DNA of 64,000 bases from Alphaproteobacteria bacterium. Its GTDB lineage: Bacteria > Pseudomonadota > Alphaproteobacteria > CACIAM-22H2. The position numbers and the translations under genes were made by a program. Shown here in pieces: positions 53,326-62,992 of the stretch. The stretch covers positions 186,001 through 250,000 of the forward strand of contig JAFKFM010000009.1 of the NCBI GenBank assembly GCA_017308135.1, given 5' to 3'. The stretch's first letter is position 1; each line of letters opens with the position of its first letter. The notes below the pieces were generated by a model. That model was not told where the DNA came from. It ran no database searches and saw only the letters and a program-made list of their open reading frames with translations.

Positions 53326-55898
53326 GCCTGCCCCTCCGGCCCCGCCATTGATTCGTAGCCGATCGCGCGCAACGTCGTGACGTGGCTGAAATAGGCGCGC
53401 GTGATCGCCTCGGACAGATCCGACAGCCGCGTCGCCGTGGCGCCCGTCAATTCCTCGAGCGAGGCGACCGCGTCGCGATCGATGATCGACGCCAAGCGCT
53501 CGACGTCGAACAACTCGATCGCGGAGATGGCGCCGCGCGCGATCTTCTGCTCGGGCAGCGACAAAGGCCGGCTGGCGCGCTGGGGCAACGCGTCGAGATG
53601 CTCGGCGACGGCGCGCAACTGGAACGCCACCGAGCGCGGGTTCGTTTCGTCGCACAGCACGAGATCGACGACGGGAGCGGGCTGGATCGCCGCCATATAG
53701 CGCGTGCGATAGGTGATCGAGCTGTCGGCGAGTTCGAGCAGCAAGCGCAGCCACGGCTCGCCGCCTTGGCTGCCCGCCGCCGCGAACACGTCGCGGATCA
53801 TCGCCGTGCTGTAGACCGCGCGCTCGATGCGCCTTCCGAGATCGAGGAAACGCCAGCCCGAGCCGCGCGTCATGTTCTCGGCCGCCATGCCGTGGAACGC
53901 CGCGCACACGCCGATGACGTGATCCACCCCTTCGAATAGCCAATCGACGTCGCCCGTGCGGCTTTCGAGCCGCAGGCGCGCGTCCTTCAGCAGATCGTTG
54001 ACGACTTTCCACATGTCGCCGGACAAGCGGTCGCGCACCGTCGGCGCGATGCGCTGGATCGCCTGGAACAGGTGCGACACGCCCTGATCGGGGCCGCAGG
54101 CATTGGCGATCGCTTCCATCATCGCCCGGCCGTCGGGCATGCCGCTGAAGCGAAGTTCGATCAAGCCGCGCGACGCCAGCATGCGCGCGAGCGCTTGGAA
54201 TTCCGCGACTTCGCGCGCCGACACGCCGCCGGCGGGGGCGCGCATCAAGCACGCGCGCATCAGCCGCGCGGTGTCGTCCAGGCGTTCGGCGTAGCGGCCG
54301 AGCCAGAACAGATTGTCGGCCACGCGGCTTTGCAATTCGCCCGAGGACCGGCGCAGCGGCTCGCGTCCGCTACTGGCGCGCGGCCCCATGGAGAAGTTCT
54401 GCGGCTCGCGCACCACGACCCAGGTGTCTTTCGACGCCCCGCCGCGTTGCATGGAAATATCGACGCCGTTGTCGTCGGCGGCGACGCGCGTCATGCCGCC
54501 GGGCATCGGCACATAGCCGTCCTCGTGGCGCACGAGGAACGCGCGCAGCATCGTGGGCCGCGGCTGCAAGCCGTTTTGCGACCACACCGGCATCGCCGAT
54601 TTCTGCAAACGCGTTTGCGCCACGTAGCGCCACGGCCGTTCGGCGATGCGCGCGATCAAGGCTTGGCGCTTGCGCGCGTCGAGCGTGGACGCGTCGGTCG
54701 CGGGTTCGGTTTCGCCGCCGAAAGCCGGGCGGATCACGTAATCCTCGATCCGCTTGGCGACATTCGCGAACACGTCGGGCTGGCCCAGCCACCAGGTCTC
54801 GATCGAGGCGATGTCGAGTTCCTCGCCCAGCAGCTTGCGCGAGAGGCCGGGCAGGAACGGCAGCAAGGCCGGCGTTTCGACCGCCCCCGCCCCCAGCGCG
54901 TTGGCGATCGTGACGTTGCCCGCGCGCACCGCGTCGAGCAGGCCCGCGACGCCGATCGCCGATTCCTGGCGCAGTTCCACCGGGTCGCAGTAATCGGCAT
55001 CCATGCGGCGCAGGATGACATCGACCTGCTGCAAGCCGCCGAGAGTCTTCAGGTAGCACTTGCCTTCGCGCACGGTGAGATCGGCACCTTCGGCGAGCGT
55101 CAAGCCGAGCTGGCGCGCGAGATAGACATGCTCGAAATAGGTTTCGCTATAGGGGCCCGGCGTGAGCAGCACGATGCGCGGGTTCTCGCGATGGCGCGGG
55201 GCGAGATTGGCGAGCGCGGTCTGCCACATCTCGAAAAACGGCGCCAAGCGGCGCACATGCGCGGATTGGAACAGCTCGGGCACCGTGCGCATCAGCACGT
55301 TGCGGTTTTCGAGCGCGTAGCCCGCCCCCGACGGCGCGTTGATGCGATCGGCGCAGACGCGCCATTTGCCGTCGATCCCGCGCGCGAGATCGGCGGCGTA
55401 GAAATGGATGAAGGGCGCGCCGTTCGCCGGCACGATGCCGTGACATTGGCGCAGGAAGCTCGGGTTCGCATGCACCAACGCGGGCGGCAGCAAGCGTTCG
55501 GCGAGCAGCGTCTGCGGCCCGTAGAGATCGGCGAGAATTTTCTCGAGCAGCAAAGCGCGCTTGGCGAGCGCGCCTTCGATCTCGTCCCATTCGTCGGCCG
55601 GGATCGGCAGCGGGATCAGATCGAATTGCCACGGCCGCGCCGCGCCGTTCGCATCGGCGAAGACGTTATAGGTGACGCCGTTTTCGTCGTATTGCCGGCG
55701 CGCGCGTTCCATACGCTCGGCCAAGGCGCCGGGCGGCAAGGTGCGCAACGCGCCCATGATGGATTGCCAGTGGAAGCGGATTTGCCCGCCACCGGTGACC
55801 ATCTCGTCGTACGGCGATACCGCTATCGCCGCCGGATCCTTGATTGCCGACGAATCGTCCATTCCGCCCCCGGTCGAAGGGCGGAGTGTCGGCGTCAT
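53322..55898 (-). CDS. Fused circularly permuted ATP-grasp and alpha-E protein
   Basis: An 858-residue fusion. Residues 1 to about 510 are the circularly permuted type 2 ATP-grasp (COG2308): YDENGVTYNVFADANGAARP, VLHANPSFLRxC-type VHANPSFLRQCHG, VPANGAPFIHFYAADLARG and LTPGPYSETYFEHVYLARQL. From about 524 the alpha-E domain (COG2307) starts SRVADNLFWLGRYAERLDDT and runs to the end. In many genomes these are two genes; here they are one. The pair is thought to form a peptide-ligase unit; activity is untested. Overlaps of 4 bases on both sides bind the three-gene operon. Confidence 0.9.
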   Translation of the reverse strand: MTPTLRPSTGGGMDDSSAIKDPAAIAVSPYDEMVTGGGQIRFHWQSIMGALRTLPPGALAERMERARRQYDENGVTYNVFADANGAARPWQFDLIPLPIPADEWDEIEGALAKRALLLEKILADLYGPQTLLAERLLPPALVHANPSFLRQCHGIVPANGAPFIHFYAADLARGIDGKWRVCADRINAPSGAGYALENRNVLMRTVPELFQSAHVRRLAPFFEMWQTALANLAPRHRENPRIVLLTPGPYSETYFEHVYLARQLGLTLAEGADLTVREGKCYLKTLGGLQQVDVILRRMDADYCDPVELRQESAIGVAGLLDAVRAGNVTIANALGAGAVETPALLPFLPGLSRKLLGEELDIASIETWWLGQPDVFANVAKRIEDYVIRPAFGGETEPATDASTLDARKRQALIARIAERPWRYVAQTRLQKSAMPVWSQNGLQPRPTMLRAFLVRHEDGYVPMPGGMTRVAADDNGVDISMQRGGASKDTWVVVREPQNFSMGPRASSGREPLRRSSGELQSRVADNLFWLGRYAERLDDTARLMRACLMRAPAGGVSAREVAEFQALARMLASRGLIELRFSGMPDGRAMMEAIANACGPDQGVSHLFQAIQRIAPTVRDRLSGDMWKVVNDLLKDARLRLESRTGDVDWLFEGVDHVIGVCAAFHGMAAENMTRGSGWRFLDLGRRIERAVYSTAMIRDVFAAAGSQGGEPWLRLLLELADSSITYRTRYMAAIQPAPVVDLVLCDETNPRSVAFQLRAVAEHLDALPQRASRPLSLPEQKIARGAISAIELFDVERLASIIDRDAVASLEELTGATATRLSDLSEAITRAYFSHVTTLRAIGYESMAGPEGQA

Positions 55899-58800
55899 GC
55901 CCGTCGAAGGTCAAGCGTCAGCGGGAATTCCGGGTTCGGTTTCGGCGCGCGCGGGGTCATCGGACCCGGCGTATGGCCGAAAGCGAAGAACCGGGCCCGG
56001 CGGCGCGCTTCGGCCTCGTTGGCGTTGACCGGGAACTTGTCGTAATTCCGCCCGCCCGGATGGGCCACATGATAGGTGCAGCCGCCCATCGAGCGATTCG
56101 ACCAGCCATCGACCAGATCGAACACCAAGGGCGCATGCACGCCGATCGTCGGGTGCAGCGCCGAGGCCGGGTTCCACGCGCGGAAGCGCACGCCCGCGAC
56201 GTACTCGCCCTCGATCCCCGTCGGGTGCAGCGGCACGGCGATGCCGTTGCAGGTCAGCACATGGCGGCTTTCGACCAGATTGCTGACCTTGACCTGCAGG
56301 CGTTCGAGCGAGGAGTCGACATAGCGCACCGTGCCGCCGCCGCCCGCTTCCTCGCCCAGCACATGCCAAGGCTCCAGCGCGTGGCGCAGTTCGATGCCCA
56401 CGTTGCGATAGGCGGCCTCGCCCAGTTTCGGGAACCGGAATTCCCAATGCGGGTCGAACCACGAATCCTCGAAGCCGTAACCTTCGTCGCGCAGCAATTG
56501 CACGATGTCCGACAGATCGTCGCGCACGAAATGCGGCAGCAGGAATTTGTCGTGGATCGCGTTGCCCCAGCGGACCAGCTTGGCCGTGTAGGGCTCCTCC
56601 CAGAAATGCGCGACCAGCGAGCGCAGCAGCAATTGCTGCACGAGGCTCATGCGGCCATGCGGCGGCATTTCGAAACCGCGCAATTCCACGAGACCGCGCC
56701 GCCCGCCCGAATGATCGGGCGAGTAGAGCTTGTCGATGCAGAATTCCGTGCGATGCGTGTTGCCGGTCACGTCGACCAGGATGTTCCGCAGCACGCGGTC
56801 GACCATCCAGGGCGGAATGCCCGCCGTGTCCTTCGCGGGCAATTGCGCGAGTGCGAGTTCCAGCTCGTGCGTCTGATCCTGGCGCGCTTCGTCGGCGCGC
56901 GGATGCTGCGACGTCGGCCCGATGAAGAGCCCTGAGAACAGATACGACAGCGACGGATGATTGTGCCAGAAGCGCAACATCGAGCCGAGCAGATCGGGCC
57001 GGCGCAGCCACGGCGATTCCGGCGCCGAACGCCCGCCGAGCACGAAATGATTGCCCCCGCCCGTGCCGACATGGCGGCCGTCGAGCATGAATTTCTCGGT
57101 CGCGAGGCGGCTTTGGCGCGCTTCTTCGTAAAGCGTCGTCGTGCGCTCGACGAGCTCCGGCCAGCTTTCCGCCGGATGCACGTTCACTTCGATCACGCCC
57201 GGATCGGGGGTGACCGAGAAACTGTTGAGCCGCGGATCGGAGGGCGGCGAATAGCCTTCGATCAGGATCGGCTGGCCCAGATCGGCGGCCGTATCTTCGA
57301 TCGCGGCGATGAGGTCGAGATAATCCTCGGTCGTGGGGACCGGCGGCATGAACACATGCAGCAATCCGCCGCGCGGCTCGACGCACAACGCCGTGCGGAC
57401 CACCCCCGATGCCGAGACTTGCGGCTTCAGCTTTTGGCGATCGTTGCGGCGCAGTTCCTCGATCCGCTTGCGGTCGGGAATCGCTTCGCCGTGCGGGCCC
57501 GCCATCATCCCGCCTTGATGCGCGAAGCCTTCGCGGCTCGGCGCGCCGGAAACCAGCGTCGCGCGCTCGCGCGGATCGCGCTTGGGCAGCGGCGGATATT
57601 CGTCGAACGGATCGGTTTCCCAATGATAGGGATAATCGACCGGCGCCACCCAGGGCAGCGAATCAAGCGGCAGGCGATAGCCCATCGGCGAATCGCCGGG
57701 GATCAGGAACATGTGCTGCGGGCGCACGAACCAGAAGCCCGAGCTCCATTTCTGCCTGTTGCGCTGAACGGGCAGCACGACGCCGACCGGTTCGTCGAGA
57801 CCCTTTTCGAAAATGCGCGCAAGCCGCGCGCGCTCCTCGGGATCCTTGAGATTCGATTTCAGCGGATCGACGTTGACCGGCAGACGCTGCTCGCGCCACA
57901 GGTAGTACCAAGAATCCTCGAACGCGCGATGCACGAACTCCTCGGGCACGCCCAAGCGCTTGCACAAGCGCCGCGCGAAGCGATCGGCATGCTCGAAATT
58001 CACGTTCGACTTCATGCCGTCATCGGCGAACAACGCGGGGTCGCGCCAAATCGGCTCGCCGTCGCGCCGCCACCAGCAGCCCAAGGCCCAGCGCGGCAGG
58101 CTTTCGCCCGGATACCATTTGCCCTGGCCGAAATGCAGCAACGCGCCCGGCGACCACAGCTTCTGCAAGCGCTTCAACAACGTGCCCGCGAGGCGACGCT
58201 TCGTCGGCCCCAAGGCACCGGTGTTCCATTCCTCGCCGTCCATGTCGTCGATCGACACGAAGGTCGGCTCGCCGCCCATGGTCAGGCGCACATCGCCCTT
58301 CGCCAAATGGCCGTCGACGACATGGCCGAGCTTTTCGATCTTCGCCCATTCTTCGTCGGTATAGGGCTTCGTCACACGCGCGCTTTCGGCGATGCGCGTC
58401 ACGTACATCTCATGGCCGAATTTAACTTCGGCCTTTTCATGCGCGCCTTCGACCGGCGCGGCCGATTGCGGGGCCGGCGTGGCCGCCAGCGGAATATGGC
58501 CCTCGCCGGTCATCAAGCCGGATGTCGGATCGAAGCCGATCCAGCCGGCACCGGGCAGATAGACTTCCGTCCAGGCATGCAGATCGGTGAAATCATGCGT
58601 GGTGCCCGACGGACCGTCGAGCGCCTTCTGGTCCGCGACGAGCTGGATCAGATAGCCCGAGACGAAACGCGCGGCGAAGCCCAGATGACGCAGGATCTGG
58701 ACGAACAGCCAGCCGGAATCGCGGCACGAACCCTTGGCGCTGCCCAGCGTCTGTTCGCAAGTCTGGACGCCCGGCTCCATGCGAATGATGTAGCCGATAT

Positions 58801-59263
58801 CCTGTTGCAGGCGTTGGTTGAGCCCGACCAGGAAATCGATCGTGCGTTGTTCGGTCCGGTCGACCTTGGCCAGCCACGCTTTCAGCAGCGGGCCGGCGGG
58901 TTCGGGCTTACGGAACGGGGCCAGATCCTCCAGCAGCCCGTCCTCGTACGCGAAGGGCCATTTTTCCGCGTAGGGTTCGAGGAAGAAATCGAACGGATTG
59001 ACCACCGCCATGTCGGCGACGAGATCGACCGACACGGTAAAACGGTCGGTCTTCTCGGGAAACACGAGCCGCGCCAGCCAATTGCCGTGCGGGTCCTGCT
59101 GCCAGTTGATGAAATGGGTCGACGGCTCGATCTTAAGCGAATAGGAAAGCACCGGCGTGCGGGAATGGGCCGCGGGCCGCAAACGCACGACCTGGGGCCC
59201 CAACGTGATCGGGCGGTCGTAGAAGTAAGACGTGCGATGGTGGAGCGCCACGTGGAGAGTCAT
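55895..59263 (-). CDS. Large transglutaminase-like/DUF2126 protein of the ATP-grasp/alpha-E system
   Basis: An 1122-residue protein. The N-terminal transglutaminase core (about 1-280) has Cys180 (GSCRDSGW), His229 (LHAWTEV) and Asp245 (GFDPTSG), all intact. The long C-terminal part (about 370-1120) is DUF2126, with LTMGGEPTFVSIDD, FGQGKWYPGESLPRW and GTGGGNHFVLGG; similar sequences are called amidoligase-like. Together with the ATP-grasp/alpha-E fusion and the small transglutaminase it forms the predicted peptide-tag or amide-ligase system. The ATG at 59263 opens MTLHVALHHRTSYFYD, the conserved start; an upstream extension is not homologous. Confidence 0.92.
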   Translation of the reverse strand: MTLHVALHHRTSYFYDRPITLGPQVVRLRPAAHSRTPVLSYSLKIEPSTHFINWQQDPHGNWLARLVFPEKTDRFTVSVDLVADMAVVNPFDFFLEPYAEKWPFAYEDGLLEDLAPFRKPEPAGPLLKAWLAKVDRTEQRTIDFLVGLNQRLQQDIGYIIRMEPGVQTCEQTLGSAKGSCRDSGWLFVQILRHLGFAARFVSGYLIQLVADQKALDGPSGTTHDFTDLHAWTEVYLPGAGWIGFDPTSGLMTGEGHIPLAATPAPQSAAPVEGAHEKAEVKFGHEMYVTRIAESARVTKPYTDEEWAKIEKLGHVVDGHLAKGDVRLTMGGEPTFVSIDDMDGEEWNTGALGPTKRRLAGTLLKRLQKLWSPGALLHFGQGKWYPGESLPRWALGCWWRRDGEPIWRDPALFADDGMKSNVNFEHADRFARRLCKRLGVPEEFVHRAFEDSWYYLWREQRLPVNVDPLKSNLKDPEERARLARIFEKGLDEPVGVVLPVQRNRQKWSSGFWFVRPQHMFLIPGDSPMGYRLPLDSLPWVAPVDYPYHWETDPFDEYPPLPKRDPRERATLVSGAPSREGFAHQGGMMAGPHGEAIPDRKRIEELRRNDRQKLKPQVSASGVVRTALCVEPRGGLLHVFMPPVPTTEDYLDLIAAIEDTAADLGQPILIEGYSPPSDPRLNSFSVTPDPGVIEVNVHPAESWPELVERTTTLYEEARQSRLATEKFMLDGRHVGTGGGNHFVLGGRSAPESPWLRRPDLLGSMLRFWHNHPSLSYLFSGLFIGPTSQHPRADEARQDQTHELELALAQLPAKDTAGIPPWMVDRVLRNILVDVTGNTHRTEFCIDKLYSPDHSGGRRGLVELRGFEMPPHGRMSLVQQLLLRSLVAHFWEEPYTAKLVRWGNAIHDKFLLPHFVRDDLSDIVQLLRDEGYGFEDSWFDPHWEFRFPKLGEAAYRNVGIELRHALEPWHVLGEEAGGGGTVRYVDSSLERLQVKVSNLVESRHVLTCNGIAVPLHPTGIEGEYVAGVRFRAWNPASALHPTIGVHAPLVFDLVDGWSNRSMGGCTYHVAHPGGRNYDKFPVNANEAEARRRARFFAFGHTPGPMTPRAPKPNPEFPLTLDLRRA

Positions 59264-59397
59264 GGAACCGGCCCTGGGATGCGCAGGTGTGAAAAGCGAC
59301 GCGTTGTCGGCACGTTGGCCCGGAATCCGGGCGTGCGCAAGGCTCTGCAAGCCGCGTTCCAGGACGACGGCCAATTCCACCGGGGGACGATGACGAA

Positions 59398-60573
59398 ATG
59401 ACGTTGCGCCCCCCAATGTGGCTGCTGATCACGATCAGCGCCGTCGGCCCGTTTTCGCTGAACGCCTTCATCCCGTCGCTGCCGCGCCTGGCGGACGTGT
59501 TCGCCACCGATTACGGCACCGCCCAGCTCGCTTTGACGCTGTTCCTGGCCGGGATCGGGGTGGGCCAGCTGATCTACGGGCCGCTTTCCGATCGCTATGG
59601 CCGCCGGCCGGTGCTGTTGGCGGGGCTGGGCCTGGGCTTCGCGGGCAGCGTCGTGTGCCTGTTCGCCCCGACGATCGAAGTGCTGTTGGCGGGCCGCGTC
59701 GCGCAAGCGCTGGGCAGTTGCTCGGGTCTCGTGCTCGCGCGCGCGATGGTGCGCGATCTTTACAGCCGCGACCAATCGGCCAGCACGCTCGGCTACGTGA
59801 CGATGGGCATGGCGATGATGCCGATGGTCGCCCCCGGCATCGGCGGCTTGCTCGACCAGACCTATGGCTGGCGCGCGAGTTTCGTGGCGATGATCGCGTT
59901 CGGCGGCTTCGCCTTTTTCGCCGCGCGCGCGCGCGGCTACGAAACCAACCATTCGCCGCTCTCGCATATCGATTTCACGACGCTGACGCGCGGCTGGATC
60001 GCGTTGATGCGGTCGCACGCTTTCCTCGGCTACACGCTGGCGATCAGCTTCAACTCGATCCAATTCTTCGGATTCCTCGCGACGGCCCCCTATCTGATGG
60101 TCGGCGTGCTCGGCCGCCCGCCCGCCGAATACGGGCTGTGGTTCGCGTTCTGCGCCATCTCCTATGCCTGCGGCAATTTCGTCGCCGGGCGCTGGTCGGC
60201 GAGGATCGGTCTCGACCGCCTCGCTTATTGGGGATTGCTGGCCGCGATGTTGCCCTGCGTGCTGCTCGTGGCGCTGCACGTCACGCAAGGCCTGACGCCG
60301 CTGGGCATTTTCGGGCCGTTCTTCCTGCTCGGCTTTTCCAACGGCGCCACGCAGCCCAATCTGATCGCGGGGGCCGTATCGGTGAACCCGGCCCTCGCGG
60401 GATCGGCCTCGGGCCTGCTCGGCTTCACCCAAATGGCGATGGGCGCCGTCGCCACGGTCGTGATGGGCCATTCGCAGGACGGCTCGCTGCTGCCGATGGC
60501 GATCCTGTTCTTCCTCTGCTCGATCGGCGCGCTCGCGTCGCATCGCTTGGCGATGCGACGGCACGCGGGTTGA
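59398..60573 (+). CDS. MFS drug-resistance transporter, Bcr/CflA type
   Basis: A 391-residue protein with about 12 membrane segments. The MFS motif GQLIYGPLSDRYGRRPVLLA and the following RVAQALGSCSGLVLARAMVR are typical of the Bcr/CflA multidrug-efflux branch. It starts 134 bases from the transglutaminase start and is divergent from it. The alpha/beta hydrolase gene follows by 9 bases; a link between the two is not evident. Confidence 0.93.
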   Translation: MTLRPPMWLLITISAVGPFSLNAFIPSLPRLADVFATDYGTAQLALTLFLAGIGVGQLIYGPLSDRYGRRPVLLAGLGLGFAGSVVCLFAPTIEVLLAGRVAQALGSCSGLVLARAMVRDLYSRDQSASTLGYVTMGMAMMPMVAPGIGGLLDQTYGWRASFVAMIAFGGFAFFAARARGYETNHSPLSHIDFTTLTRGWIALMRSHAFLGYTLAISFNSIQFFGFLATAPYLMVGVLGRPPAEYGLWFAFCAISYACGNFVAGRWSARIGLDRLAYWGLLAAMLPCVLLVALHVTQGLTPLGIFGPFFLLGFSNGATQPNLIAGAVSVNPALAGSASGLLGFTQMAMGAVATVVMGHSQDGSLLPMAILFFLCSIGALASHRLAMRRHAG

Positions 60574-60582
60574 CGCGACATC

Positions 60583-61386
60583 ATGGGCTGGCTCGCGGCG
60601 ATCGGTGCGGCGGCTTGCCTCTACGCGGCGGCGGTCGCGTATATGTATTTCGGACAGCGCGGCTTTCTTTATCACCCGTCGTCCAAGCCCGCCGACGAAG
60701 CCGCCTTGCGCGCGGCGGGCTATTCGCCCTTCGCCGTGCCGAGCACGGAGGGGCTGACGCTGACCGCGTGGCGACGCCAAGGTGATGCGGACAAACCGGT
60801 GATCGTGCTGTTCCACGGCAATGCGGGCGACGCGAGCCACCGCATCGACATCGCCGAACAAGCCGCACGCCACGGCTACGGCATCGTACTTGCGACCTAT
60901 CGCGGCTTCGGCGGCAATCCGGGCAAACCGACCGAGGAAGGGCTATACGCCGATGCGCGCGCCACGCTGGATGCCGCCGGTGCCGGCCCGTTCGTGCTGT
61001 GGGGCGAAAGTCTGGGCACCGGTGTCGCCACCAAGATGGCGAACGAGCGCCGCGTGCTCGGCGTGATCCTGCAATCGCCTTATATCTCCGTCGCCGAACG
61101 CGCGGGCGAGATGTTCTTTTGGCTGCCCGCACGGCGCTTGGTGACCGACCGTTTCGATTCCGCGTCGCGGGTCGCGACCATCGCCGCACCCTTGCTGGTC
61201 GTCCACGGCGCACGCGACACGCTTATTCCCATCGCGCATGGCCGGATCCTCTTCGACGCCGCCAAGCCCCCGAAAACCTTCGTAGAACTGCCCGATCGCG
61301 GCCATGGCGATATGGCCGGTCCGGAATTCGAAGCGGGCCTGGTCGAATTCCTGGGATCGCTTGCGCTTTCGCGCCCGGCGCCATAA
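60583..61386 (+). CDS. Alpha/beta hydrolase with N-terminal membrane anchor
   Basis: A 267-residue hydrolase of the YfhR/ABHD13-like group. An N-terminal hydrophobic segment (about 3-22) should anchor it in the membrane. The core has LFHGNAGDASHR (oxyanion region), Ser143 in WGESLGTG, Asp212 in GARDTLIP and His241 in DRGHGD, a complete triad. Substrate unknown, probably an ester or lipid. Confidence 0.9.
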   Translation: MGWLAAIGAAACLYAAAVAYMYFGQRGFLYHPSSKPADEAALRAAGYSPFAVPSTEGLTLTAWRRQGDADKPVIVLFHGNAGDASHRIDIAEQAARHGYGIVLATYRGFGGNPGKPTEEGLYADARATLDAAGAGPFVLWGESLGTGVATKMANERRVLGVILQSPYISVAERAGEMFFWLPARRLVTDRFDSASRVATIAAPLLVVHGARDTLIPIAHGRILFDAAKPPKTFVELPDRGHGDMAGPEFEAGLVEFLGSLALSRPAP

Positions 61387-61395
61387 ACATCGGAC

Positions 61396-61734
61396 ATGGC
61401 CGACGCTCAACCCGCGAAACCCGCCGCCCCCGCACCCGCCGCCAAGTTGGACGAGCGGCGGAAGATGGAACTTCAGAACACGCTGAATCGCATCAGCATC
61501 ATCGCGGGTATTTTCGACACGCGCATGGGCTCGGTGAACTGCAAGCCGTTCCACGCGATCCGCGAGCTGATGGACATCTATATCGCCGGCGCCATCCGCG
61601 CGCTGTCGGGCGGGCGCGATTATCTCGACAACGGGATCGAGCTGAAGGACGAAGAGCGCGCCAGCGTCGAAACGCTGATCCTCAAAATCTACGGCGACGT
61701 CGCCAAAAAGGAAGCGCCGGCCGAAAAGGCCTGA
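61396..61734 (+). CDS. Hypothetical protein
   Basis: A 112-residue soluble protein: a Pro/Ala-rich N-terminus (PAKPAAPAPAAKLDERR), then helices with LNRISIIAGIFDTRMGSVNC and FHAIRELMDIYIAGAIRALS and a Lys/Ala-rich tail. No known motif. It follows the alpha/beta hydrolase by 9 bases. Compact helices separated by a Cys suggest a small structural or adaptor protein; function not known. Confidence 0.65.
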   Translation: MADAQPAKPAAPAPAAKLDERRKMELQNTLNRISIIAGIFDTRMGSVNCKPFHAIRELMDIYIAGAIRALSGGRDYLDNGIELKDEERASVETLILKIYGDVAKKEAPAEKA

Positions 61735-61741
61735 CGCGCAT

Positions 61742-62173
61742 CTATCGGGCGCGCACGCGCCACACGCGGCAATTCGTCATGCTCTGGTGTTCGAACACGT
61801 AGAGCGTGCCCGGCCGCGACACATTCCGGAAATCGGCGAGATCGTTCGAGCCCGCTTGCGCGGCGCCGTAAGTCTGGCCCGCGAGTACCACCGTCGCGCG
61901 ATGCTGTTCGAACTGACCGAAATCGCGTTTGCGGCATTCGGCCGACGCGCGCGCGTCGAAAGTGCCGAGTTCGGAAAGCGGCTTGGGGCTGCGCAGCAGC
62001 ACGGGGCGCGGGCGCGCTTGTTCGGGAATGCGCTGCGCTTCGATATTGGGCCGCACGCCGGTATCGAATGGCGGCACCAGATGCCCGTCGCGCGTGCGCG
62101 AAAGATCGGTCGCCGCCGCGGGCGGAGCGGCGGCGGCGAATACGAGGGCGGCAAGGATCGAAACGCGGCGCAT
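61742..62173 (-). CDS. Hypothetical exported protein
   Basis: A 143-residue protein with a Sec signal (MRRVSILAALVFAAAAPPAAA). The mature part is Arg/Pro-rich at the start (FDTGVRPNIEAQRIPEQARP) with two Cys (in SAECRKRD and MTNCRVW) that may form a disulfide. No family recognised. It converges on the gene at 61396 (7 bases). Confidence 0.6.
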   Translation of the reverse strand: MRRVSILAALVFAAAAPPAAATDLSRTRDGHLVPPFDTGVRPNIEAQRIPEQARPRPVLLRSPKPLSELGTFDARASAECRKRDFGQFEQHRATVVLAGQTYGAAQAGSNDLADFRNVSRPGTLYVFEHQSMTNCRVWRVRAR

Positions 62174-62218
62174 CGCCCAACTCTATGCGATCGGCCGCCG
62201 ATCTCCTAAAGTTGGGCC

Positions 62219-62416
62219 ATGGACGGCATCGATATCCGCCCCGGCATGCGCTTCGCGAGCCAGCAGACCTATGAATGGGAAGTGGCCGAACTGGTCACCG
62301 ACGGCGTGTCCGTGCCCCATGCGCGACTGCGCGCCCTTTACGATCCCGACGTGACGCGGCTGGTCGCCTGCGCCGTTCTGGCCAATCCCGCCCGATTCAA
62401 GCCTTTGAATTCCTGA
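62219..62416 (+). CDS. Small hypothetical protein
   Basis: A 65-residue protein, MDGIDIRPGMRFASQQTYEW then VAELVTDGVSVPHARLRALY. It is beta-strand rich, acidic early, without signal or membrane segment. No known family. The reading frame fills the gap between two genes and has a fitting codon pattern. Treat as probable. Confidence 0.5.
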   Translation: MDGIDIRPGMRFASQQTYEWEVAELVTDGVSVPHARLRALYDPDVTRLVACAVLANPARFKPLNS

Positions 62417-62444
62417 GATTTTCAAGCCCGTTCCGGGAGGGGGA

Positions 62445-62472
62445 TTGACTCCGGCCATTTACTACGTATTTT
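62445..62472 (+). promoter_or_regulatory. Sigma-70-like promoter upstream of gene 62505
   Basis: TTGACT (62445-62450), 16-base spacer, TATTTT (62467-62472), in a short AT-rich block that is unusual for the window. Predicted start is about 25 bases before the GTG codon. Confidence 0.55.
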
Positions 62473-62504
62473 AATAAATATTGATTAGACTTGCGGAGAA
62501 TCCC

Positions 62505-62957
62505 GTGTCTTTCGCCGCGGACAGCACATTTCAGCAGGGGGCCGAACTGGGCGAGCGCCGCTATTTGGTGGCGACGCTGCTGATCGATGCGTGGCTGCCG
62601 CGCGCGATGGAACGCGATCTCGCCGCCGCCGAACGCAAGGCGATGTATTGGAGCGAGATCTACGGGCCGCGCCGCACGCGCATTTCCGAAATCTTCGTGC
62701 CCGGGGCGACAAGCGGCCCGCGCGTGGCGACGGCACCGCCGCCCCCGCCGCCGCAACCCAAGCCGCGACCGCAAGCGATGCCGCGCGAAACGGTCGAACC
62801 CGAAAAACCGCGCCCGCGCGAAACGCGGCGCGGCGGCGTGCTGGCACTGCTCGATCGGCCGATCGATCCCGCCTATGCCAAGGCGATGTGCGATCTGTTC
62901 TTGCTCTATATCGCGAGCAAATTGCTGGAGCGGATGTTCGGCACGTTACCGATCTGA
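62505..62957 (+). CDS. Hypothetical protein with Pro-rich middle
   Basis: A 150-residue protein: an acidic N-terminal helix (FQQGAELGERRYLVATLLID), a Pro-rich linker (PPPPPPQPKPRPQ), an Arg-rich stretch and a C-terminal hydrophobic helix (KAMCDLFLLYIASKLLERMF) that may touch the membrane. No known family. The start is taken at GTG 62505, preceded by CGGAG; a TTG at 62481 would add eight residues. Confidence 0.6.
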   Translation: MSFAADSTFQQGAELGERRYLVATLLIDAWLPRAMERDLAAAERKAMYWSEIYGPRRTRISEIFVPGATSGPRVATAPPPPPPQPKPRPQAMPRETVEPEKPRPRETRRGGVLALLDRPIDPAYAKAMCDLFLLYIASKLLERMFGTLPI

Positions 62958-62992
62958 GGCGCGGCCGCAACCGCGCCCCAGACCGGTCGCGC

